DNA of 19,369 bases from Bog-793 sp035625025 (GTDB taxonomy: Bacteria > Actinomycetota > Acidimicrobiia > Acidimicrobiales > Bog-793). This document shows positions 13,982 through 19,369 of this stretch, one piece after another. The notes beneath the pieces were generated by a model that was given only the letters and a program-made list of their open reading frames with translations, ran no database searches and had not been told where the DNA came from. A program made the position numbers and the translations under genes. The stretch spans positions 1-19,369 of the forward strand of contig DASPQJ010000031.1 of assembly GCA_035625025.1 (NCBI GenBank). The letters run 5' to 3'. How positions within the stretch are numbered: position 1 is the stretch's first letter; each line of letters starts with the position of its first letter.

Positions 13982-15046
13982 GTGAACCGGCGCCAGAGCC
14001 CTTTGCGCGCCGAGCACGAGGCGCTGGGGGCGCGACTCGTCGAGTTCGGCGGCTGGGAGATGCCGCTTTCCTACCCGGCGGGCACCCTCGCCGAGCACCT
14101 CGCCTGCCGGAGGGCCGCGGTCGCCTTCGACGTGAGCCACCTCGGGACCGTGCGGGTCGAGGGCCCGCGCGCCCACGACCTGTTGCAGGAGTGCTTCACG
14201 AACGACCTCGCCAAGATCGAGCCGGGGCGGGCGCAGTACACGCACCTCCTCGCCGAGGACGGGTCGGTCGTCGACGACTGCATCATCTGGTGGCTCGACG
14301 AGATGGCCTTCGATGTCATGCCGAACGCCTCGAACACGGCGGCGGTGCGGGACGTCGTCGGCGGCGTGGACACGACGGCCTCTCGGGCGATCATCGCCGT
14401 TCAGGGGCCGACGGCACGCGCCGTCGTCGCCAAGGTCGCGCCGACGGCGGCCGAGGTCGCGCACTTCGGGGTGGCGCGCTTTCGCTACCGCGGCGTCGAC
14501 TGCGTCGTCGCCGGGACGGGATACACCGGGGAGGACGGCGTCGAGTGCGCCGTGCCCGCCGGCGCCGCCGGGGAGTTCTTCCGCGCCGTTCTCGACGCCG
14601 GTGCCCTGCCGGCGGGTCTCGGGGCGCGCGACACGCTCCGCCTCGAAGCCGGGCTGCCACTCATGGGCTGCGAGCTCGGTCCGGGGATCACGCCCCTCCA
14701 GGCGGGGCTCGGCTGGGTGGTCGCCTGGTACAAGTCGTCGTTCCGCGGCAAGTCCGCCCTCGAGGCCGAGCGTGCGGCCGGGATCGCGCGTCGGCTGCGG
14801 GGCCTTCTGTCGGCGACGCGTCGCATCCCGCGTCGTTCCGATCGTTGTTTTGTCGACGGCGTCGAGGCCGGCGTCGTGACGAGCGGGAACTTCTCCCCGG
14901 TCCTCGAGCGGGGCATCGCCCTGGCCTTCTTGTCGCCGGACGTCGCCGACGGCGCCACGGTCGAGGTGGAGGTGCGGGGGGCCGCGGTGGCGACGACGGT
15001 CGTGAAGCCCCCCTTCCAGCGGCTCGCCGGCCTCGCGCCGCGCTGA
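13982..15046 (+). CDS. gcvT: Glycine cleavage system T protein (aminomethyltransferase)
   Basis: This 354-residue protein transfers the methylene group from aminomethyl-lipoyl GcvH to tetrahydrofolate and releases ammonia. It covers the whole family length: SPLRAEHEALGARLVEFGGWEMPL (6-29), AVAFDVSHLG (46-55), the acidic pair at Asp98-Asp99 in SVVDDCIIWW, GTGYTGEDGVEC, and GLGARDTLRLEAGLPLMG. The GTG at 13982 follows the previous stop by eleven bases and begins a good family N-terminus. It is followed after eight bases by gcvPA. No glycine riboswitch is seen upstream, where the sequence is coding. Confidence 0.93.
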   Translation: MNRRQSPLRAEHEALGARLVEFGGWEMPLSYPAGTLAEHLACRRAAVAFDVSHLGTVRVEGPRAHDLLQECFTNDLAKIEPGRAQYTHLLAEDGSVVDDCIIWWLDEMAFDVMPNASNTAAVRDVVGGVDTTASRAIIAVQGPTARAVVAKVAPTAAEVAHFGVARFRYRGVDCVVAGTGYTGEDGVECAVPAGAAGEFFRAVLDAGALPAGLGARDTLRLEAGLPLMGCELGPGITPLQAGLGWVVAWYKSSFRGKSALEAERAAGIARRLRGLLSATRRIPRRSDRCFVDGVEAGVVTSGNFSPVLERGIALAFLSPDVADGATVEVEVRGAAVATTVVKPPFQRLAGLAPR

Positions 15047-15054
15047 GGCGGACC

Positions 15055-16398
15055 ATGGGAGGTTTCGTTCCCCACACCGACGCGGACATCGCCGCGATGC
15101 TCGAGTTCCTCGGGCTCGAAGATGTCGCGGAGCTCTACGCGGTGGTCCCGGCGGCGATCCGCCTCGCGGGGCTCGACCTGCCCGAGGCGGTGAGCGAGGC
15201 CGATCTCGTCGCTTCCCTCGGCGATCTCGCCGCCAAGAACCGCGGCGCCGCCTCCGGGGTGGTCTGCTTCGCCGGGGGCGGCGCATACGACCACGAGGTC
15301 CCCGCCGTCGTGCGCGCCCTCGCGGGCCGGTCGGAGTTCGTCACCGCCTACACCCCGTACCAACCGGAGGTGGCCCAAGGGGTGCTGCAGGCGCTCTTCG
15401 AGTACCAGACGATGGTCGCGCGCCTCGCGGGCCTCGAGATCGCCAACGCCTCGCTCTACGACGGCGCCGCTGCGCTCGTCGAGGCGACGAACCTCGCCGC
15501 CGCGACGACGGGCCGATCCCGCGTCTACTGCTCCCAGGGCGTGAACCCGCGTTGGGTCGAGGTGCTGCGGACCTTCGCCCGGGGCAGCGGCCAGGCGATC
15601 GAGATCGTCGGGCTGCGCGACGGCGTCACCGCGTTCGACGGGGTCGGAGCGGCGCCGGCCGGGGCCGTCGTCGTCGCGTACCCGAACTACCTCGGGGTCC
15701 TCGAGGACCTCGCCCCGGCGCGGCGCGCCGCCGACCGCTCGGGCGCGCACCTCGTCGTCTGCCAGGACCCGATCGCCGCGGGACTCTTGCGCAGCCCGGG
15801 GGAGTTTGGGGCGGACGTCGTCGTCGGCGAGGGCCAGGCGCTCGGCAACCCGCTCGGCTTCGGGGGGCCGTATCTTGGGCTTTTTTCCTGCAAAGCCGAG
15901 CACGTCCGGCGGCTCCCGGGGCGGCTCGTCGGCGAGACCGTCGACCGCGAGGGACGGCGGGCCTACGTGACGACGCTGCGCGCCCGTGAGCAGGACATCC
16001 GCCGGGAGAAGGCTTCTTCCAACGTCTGCACGAACGAGACCCTGATGGCGGTGACCGCCGCGATCCAGCTCGGCTGGCTCGGCCCGGCCGGCCTGCGCGA
16101 GGTCGCGCTGCGTTGTGCGCGCGGGACGCGGTATTGCCGCGAGGCGCTCCTGGCGATCGAGGGCGTCGAGCCGGTGGCGACCGCGCCCGTGCTGCGTGAG
16201 TTCGCCGTGCGCGCGGCCGTCCCCCCCGAGCTGATCGTCGAGCGCCTCCTCGGCGAGGGCTACCTCGCCGGGATCCCGTTGCGCCAGGGCTTCGAGGGGA
16301 CGAGCGCCGAGGGCGGGCTCCTCGTCGCGGTGACGGAGCGCCGCACGAGAGTCGAGATCGACGGCTTCGTCTCGGCGTTCGCGGCGGTGGTCCGATGA
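15055..16398 (+). CDS. gcvPA: Glycine dehydrogenase (decarboxylating) subunit 1
   Basis: This 447-residue protein is the alpha subunit of the split P protein, which decarboxylates glycine with pyridoxal phosphate and loads the aminomethyl group on GcvH. Seen: FVPHTDADIAAMLEFLGL at the N-terminus, YTPYQPEVAQGVLQALFEYQTM, NASLYDGAAALVEA, and the C-terminal NVCTNETLMAV and GIPLRQ regions. The ATG at 15055 is chosen because it starts this standard N-terminus eight bases after gcvT; an open frame continues upstream across gcvT but is only a shadow. The stop overlaps the gcvPB start by four bases, as expected for two subunits made in equal amounts. Confidence 0.93.
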   Translation: MGGFVPHTDADIAAMLEFLGLEDVAELYAVVPAAIRLAGLDLPEAVSEADLVASLGDLAAKNRGAASGVVCFAGGGAYDHEVPAVVRALAGRSEFVTAYTPYQPEVAQGVLQALFEYQTMVARLAGLEIANASLYDGAAALVEATNLAAATTGRSRVYCSQGVNPRWVEVLRTFARGSGQAIEIVGLRDGVTAFDGVGAAPAGAVVVAYPNYLGVLEDLAPARRAADRSGAHLVVCQDPIAAGLLRSPGEFGADVVVGEGQALGNPLGFGGPYLGLFSCKAEHVRRLPGRLVGETVDREGRRAYVTTLRAREQDIRREKASSNVCTNETLMAVTAAIQLGWLGPAGLREVALRCARGTRYCREALLAIEGVEPVATAPVLREFAVRAAVPPELIVERLLGEGYLAGIPLRQGFEGTSAEGGLLVAVTERRTRVEIDGFVSAFAAVVR

Positions 16399-17942
16399 GC
16401 GGCGTCGCCAGGCGACAGAGCTCTCCCGGCGGGCGGGCGGCGTCGGCGCCGCTTCTCGGGCGGGAGACCGAGCCGACGATCTTCGAGCTGTCCGCCCCGG
16501 GACGACGGGCCTGGTCGTTCCGGACGACAGGCCTGCCGGAATGGTCGGCCGAGGAGCTCGTACCCGCCGAGCACCGCCGCGCCGTGCCGGTGCCGCTGCC
16601 GGAGGTCTCGGAGCGGGACCTCGTCTCGCACCTGACCCGGCTCTCCCATCGCCAGTACGGTGTCGACCTCGGGGCCTACCCGCTCGGCTCGTGCACGATG
16701 AAGTACAACCCGAAGGTCTGCGACGAGGCGGCGGCGGCGCCGGGCTTTCGCGACGTCCACCCCGCGACGCCGCCTTCGGCGGCGCAGGGTTGGCTGCAGG
16801 TGCTCGTCGAGCTGGAAGAGGCGCTCTGCGCGATCACCGGGATGGCGGCGGCGACTTTGCAGCCGGCGGCCGGCGCGGCGGGGGAGCTCACCGGGCTGCT
16901 CCTCATGCGCGCCCATCACGAGCTCGCCGGGGAGGCGCGCACCCGGGTCGTTATCCCCGAATCGGCCCACGGCACGAACCCCGCCTCGGTGCGGCTCGGC
17001 GGGTACACGGTCGCGACGGTCGGCACCGACGCCCGGGGACTCGTCGACCGCGCCGCCCTCGCCCGTGTACTCGGCCCGGACGTCGCGGGGATGATGCTCA
17101 CGAACCCGAACACCCTGGGGCTTTTCGAAGAGGAAATCGTCGAGATCGCCGAGATGGTCCACGGGGTCGGGGGGCTCCTTTACTACGACGGGGCCAATCT
17201 CAACCCGATCCTCGGCGTGGTCCGGCCGGGGGACATGGGTTTTGACATCGTCCACCTCAACTTGCACAAGACGTTCGCGACGCCCCACGGCGGCGGCGGA
17301 CCGGGGTCGGGCCCGGTCGCGGTCGGCGCCGGCCTCGTCGACCTCCTCCCCGGACCGCGGCCGGTGCGCGTCGGCGACGAGTTTGGCTTCGCGACGCCGG
17401 CGCGATCGATCGGCCGGACCCACTCCTTCCACGGGAACGCGCTCGTTCTGCTGCGGGCCTGGTGCTACATCGCCCTCAACGGTCGCGAGGGTCTGCGGCG
17501 CGTCGCGGAGACCTCCGTGCTCAATGCCAACTGGTTGCGCGAGAAGCTGCGGGGTGCCTACGACTTCCCCTACGACCGGCCGGTGATGCACGAGTGCGTC
17601 GTCTCGGCCGCGACCCTGAAGCACGAGACCGGAGTGCGGGCCCTCGACGTCGCCAAGCGCCTCCTAGAACATGGCTTTCACGCGCCGACGATCTACTTCC
17701 CTCACGTGGTCGCGGAAGCGCTGATGATCGAGCCGACCGAGACAGAAAGCCCGGAGACCGTCGCCGCGCTCGCCGACGCCCTGCTGGCGATCGCGGCCGA
17801 AGCGCGGGCCCACGTCGCCCGCGGAAAGAAGCAGTCCGCGCTCCTTGCTCCGCGCACGACGCCCGTCGGGCGGCTCGACGAGGCCCGCGCCGCGCGCCGA
17901 CTCGTCGCGACCTTCGACGCTCGGGCCGAACCGACGACTTAG
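16395..17942 (+). CDS. gcvPB: Glycine dehydrogenase (decarboxylating) subunit 2
   Basis: This 515-residue catalytic beta subunit of the split P protein carries the pyridoxal-phosphate lysine, most likely Lys292 in HLNLHKTFATPHGGGGPGSG (288-306). Other landmarks are YPLGSCTMKYNPK (95-107), LQPAAGAAGELTGL (155-168), ESAHGTNPASV (189-199) and NPNTLGLFE (237-245). The ATG overlaps the gcvPA stop by four bases. The C-terminus ends LVATFDARAEPTT. Together with gcvH, gcvT and gcvPA this gives all of the glycine cleavage system except the shared dihydrolipoyl dehydrogenase. The gene faces the SHOCT gene at 18048. Confidence 0.94.
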   Translation: MSGVARRQSSPGGRAASAPLLGRETEPTIFELSAPGRRAWSFRTTGLPEWSAEELVPAEHRRAVPVPLPEVSERDLVSHLTRLSHRQYGVDLGAYPLGSCTMKYNPKVCDEAAAAPGFRDVHPATPPSAAQGWLQVLVELEEALCAITGMAAATLQPAAGAAGELTGLLLMRAHHELAGEARTRVVIPESAHGTNPASVRLGGYTVATVGTDARGLVDRAALARVLGPDVAGMMLTNPNTLGLFEEEIVEIAEMVHGVGGLLYYDGANLNPILGVVRPGDMGFDIVHLNLHKTFATPHGGGGPGSGPVAVGAGLVDLLPGPRPVRVGDEFGFATPARSIGRTHSFHGNALVLLRAWCYIALNGREGLRRVAETSVLNANWLREKLRGAYDFPYDRPVMHECVVSAATLKHETGVRALDVAKRLLEHGFHAPTIYFPHVVAEALMIEPTETESPETVAALADALLAIAAEARAHVARGKKQSALLAPRTTPVGRLDEARAARRLVATFDARAEPTT

Positions 17943-17960
17943 GTCGGCCGGGCGCGGCCT

Positions 17961-17976
17961 CGCCCCTGCCGGGGCG
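17961..17976. terminator. Hairpin between convergent gcvPB and SHOCT genes
   Basis: CGCCCC-TGCC-GGGGCG is a 6-bp stem with a 4-base loop, about 20 bases after the gcvPB stop and within the 105-base convergent gap. It is symmetrical enough to serve both genes. There is no T-run, so confidence is modest. Confidence 0.4.
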
Positions 17977-18047
17977 GAGCGGTGGTTCGCGAGGGCCGGC
18001 CCGCCCGGGTGACGAGGGCGCGACGCCGCGTTCGGTGGGGGCGGGTC

Positions 18048-18335
18048 TCAGTTGGGAGGCGGCGTGGCACGGACCTTCAAGGCGTCGAGCCGACGCCGGT
18101 ACTCGTCCTCGTCGATCTCGCCGGCGGCGAAGCGCCGCGCGAGGACGAGCTCGGGAGGTTCGATCGGGCGCGCCGGCGGCCTTCTGGCTTTGCCGGCGCG
18201 CCCATAGGCCCGGTAGATGACGATGAAGCCGAGGACGAGGAGGGCGGCGACGAGCGCCACGGCGAGGAAGATGAAGAGCAGGGCGAAGGCGCGCACGTCG
18301 CTGCCGCCAGCGAGCAATCCTGTCTGGAAAGACAC
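18048..18335 (-). CDS. Small membrane protein with SHOCT domain
   Basis: This 95-residue protein has a short N-terminal tail, one long hydrophobic segment at about 16-41 (AFALLFIFLAVALVAALLVLG), a Pro/Arg-rich linker, and a C-terminal SHOCT motif (LARRFAAGEIDEDEYRRRLDALK, in the range 65-87). SHOCT domains are short two-helix modules found at protein ends, thought to mediate oligomerisation. The start is GTG at 18335; a weak ribosome site AGGGGG (complement of 18346-18351) and a -10-like TATAGT (complement of 18364-18369) lie upstream. A second SHOCT protein is encoded just upstream on the same strand. Function unknown; some family members act as phospholipase-D-nuclease-like N-terminal anchors. 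Confidence 0.75.
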   Translation of the reverse strand: MSFQTGLLAGGSDVRAFALLFIFLAVALVAALLVLGFIVIYRAYGRAGKARRPPARPIEPPELVLARRFAAGEIDEDEYRRRLDALKVRATPPPN

Positions 18336-18363
18336 GGCCGATCTGCCCCCTTGGCCCGGCCCA

Positions 18364-18369
18364 ACTATA
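18364..18369 (-). promoter_or_regulatory. -10-like box for the small SHOCT gene
   Basis: On the minus strand this reads TATAGT, a good -10 hexamer, placed 28 bases before the GTG at 18335. That gives a short leader with a weak purine-rich site. The -35 region is not recognisable. Confidence 0.4.
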
Positions 18370-18470
18370 CGGCCGGGGCTGTTCTCGCCGGTGTTTAGGC
18401 GGGCGGTGCCGCCTTCCCGCCGGGCCGCGCCGCCGCGATTCCGCGCTGGGCCCGTCTCATCTCGGGGGAG

Positions 18471-19322
18471 CTACTCGGCGAGGCGGCGCGTCAGGGATTC
18501 GAACTCTTCTGTCGTGAGGATCCCGGAGTCGCGCAGGACGGCGAGTTTGGCGAGCGCGTCCGCCAGGGAAGCCGCTCCCGGACGGGCTGGCGGGCTGGCG
18601 GCGGGGCGCGCTTCGCGCACCACGGCGACGGGACTTCTCGCTGCGGGGCGCCGAATCTTGCCGAACGGCTCGGACAGTCGGACACGGAGATCCGACGGCG
18701 TCACGGAGTTGCAGGAGAAGAACAGTTCCCGCTCGTCTTGTTGCAACCGGATGAGGGTCTTGCTTCCCGAGGCCAGAGCGGCGCTGATCAATCCGAACGT
18801 CGCGTCGCCGAGGAGCGCGGCCTCTGTTTCGCGGACGGTCTCGGGACCGGAGATCTCGAGGGCGCTGAGCGTGCTGTAGGGCGCGCGCAACAAGATCCGC
18901 TCGGCGTCATCGGCGGGCGGGACCGCCCACAGCTCGTCGTTCGTGAACACGAGGGTGCAGTGGGTCTCGGGTCCGAAGGACGGGTCGGTCCACTGACGAC
19001 CGCCGAGGAACGTGCAGCCGGGGAGCAGCGCGTAGGCGGTGAGGCGCGCCAGTTGCTGTTTGTAACCACCGGCCCGGGCGGCGACCTTGGCCGCGAGTCG
19101 CGGGTAGCTCGAGGACATCTCCACCCAGGCTTGGGCCCAACCGACCTCGGTGAGCGGGAAGCGATGCCGCGTCCGCGTCCGGACGATGCCGTCCTCGGTG
19201 ATGCGATAGCCGCGCTCGTCCCACTCGAAACGGACCCGGCCGTCGGCCGCGAAGCCGTAGAAGCGAGGAGTGGTCGGTGGCCACAGCGGGGGAACAGTGC
19301 CTGGGAACTGGAACTCGCTCAT
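18471..19322 (-). CDS. Soluble hypothetical protein with C-terminal SHOCT domain
   Basis: This 283-residue protein has no signal peptide or membrane segment. Residues about 1-210 are an unrecognised domain rich in beta-strand-like stretches (RFYGFAADGRVRFEWDERG, CTLVFTNDELWAVPP), perhaps a PH-like or similar barrel fold. A Pro/Ala/Arg linker follows at about 220-250, and the last thirty residues are a SHOCT motif (LADALAKLAVLRDSGILTTEEFESLTRRL). The ATG at 19322 has GGAGG six bases upstream. The gene precedes the small SHOCT membrane protein on the same strand by 135 bases. The shared C-terminal module suggests the two products may bind one another. Function unknown. Confidence 0.75.
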   Translation of the reverse strand: MSEFQFPGTVPPLWPPTTPRFYGFAADGRVRFEWDERGYRITEDGIVRTRTRHRFPLTEVGWAQAWVEMSSSYPRLAAKVAARAGGYKQQLARLTAYALLPGCTFLGGRQWTDPSFGPETHCTLVFTNDELWAVPPADDAERILLRAPYSTLSALEISGPETVRETEAALLGDATFGLISAALASGSKTLIRLQQDERELFFSCNSVTPSDLRVRLSEPFGKIRRPAARSPVAVVREARPAASPPARPGAASLADALAKLAVLRDSGILTTEEFESLTRRLAE

Positions 19323-19369
19323 CGTCGCCTCCGGGGACGGGGGGGTTGCCCGGTCGTCGGCTGCGTCGG

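Noticed and set aside
14191..15054. In-frame extension of gcvPA upstream across gcvT
   Set aside because: The extension is Arg/Gly-rich shadow sequence. The family N-terminus begins at the ATG at 15055, eight bases after gcvT.
13967..15286. Minus-strand open frame of 439 codons opposite gcvT
   Set aside because: It lies antisense to gcvT and gcvPA, and its Arg/Pro/Asp-rich translation has no domain.
16260..17624. Minus-strand open frame of 454 codons opposite gcvPB
   Set aside because: It is antisense to the catalytic P subunit and shows the same shadow composition; no independent start signal.
1..19369. CRISPR arrays, insertion sequences, prophage or defence islands
   Set aside because: No regularly spaced direct repeats, transposase motifs, terminal inverted repeats with target duplications, or phage structural genes were seen. 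The nuclease-like protein alone does not make a defence system.

Overview
The window is a high-GC (roughly two-thirds G+C), gene-dense bacterial segment. Both strands are used, many starts are GTG, and there are several 4-base stop/start overlaps. The gene content points to an actinobacterium outside the mycobacteria, most likely an Acidimicrobiia-like lineage. That placement is an inference from remembered protein families: a zinc-ribbon GarA, a threonine-tailed L,D-transpeptidase, and a nucleotidyltransferase/phosphomannomutase-like fusion. No database was searched.

Left part (1-6000), mainly minus strand. The tail of an unrecognised plus-strand gene (1-84) is followed by about 630 bases with no convincing gene. 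Then come, on the minus strand, a proline iminopeptidase-type hydrolase (715-1653), a glycogen-debranching-type glycosidase (1799-3970), a membrane-anchored L,D-transpeptidase (4366-5739) and a 51-residue protein (5827-5982). A 395-base gap between the transpeptidase and the glycosidase holds an inverted repeat but no gene.

Middle part (6188-9848), plus strand. It holds a small membrane-anchored unknown, a CDP-alcohol phosphatidyltransferase (PgsA-like), and an 841-residue fusion of sugar nucleotidyltransferase, left-handed beta-helix and a phosphomannomutase-like domain whose catalytic loops are all degenerate.

Right-central part (9845-17942), plus strand. This is the core of the window: gcvH, a GarA-like zinc-ribbon/FHA protein, an FtsR-type MerR regulator, a hypoxanthine phosphoribosyltransferase, a DUF151 protein, a ResR-type MerR regulator, a PD-(D/E)XK-like small protein, gcvT, gcvPA and gcvPB. 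The order resembles the mycobacterial Rv1826-Rv1832 block (gcvH-garA-Rv1828-Rv1829-Rv1830-gcvB), with the phosphoribosyltransferase, the nuclease-like protein and gcvT inserted or retained. It joins glycine cleavage (H, T and both P subunits; the L protein is absent here) to an FHA regulator that in relatives controls 2-oxoglutarate and glutamate metabolism, and to two regulators that in relatives affect division and growth. Before resR lies a promoter directly followed by a 30-bp symmetrical dyad, the clearest regulatory element in the window.

Right end (18048-19322), minus strand and convergent with gcvPB: two SHOCT-domain proteins, one a small membrane protein and one soluble.

I found no CRISPR array, rRNA, tRNA, insertion sequence or prophage gene. 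The most interesting items are the resR dyad, the possible phosphorylation motif on the zinc-ribbon GarA, the nuclease-like protein with an altered active site, the catalytically dead-looking mutase domain, and the glutamate-to-alanine change in the phosphoribosyltransferase PRPP loop.
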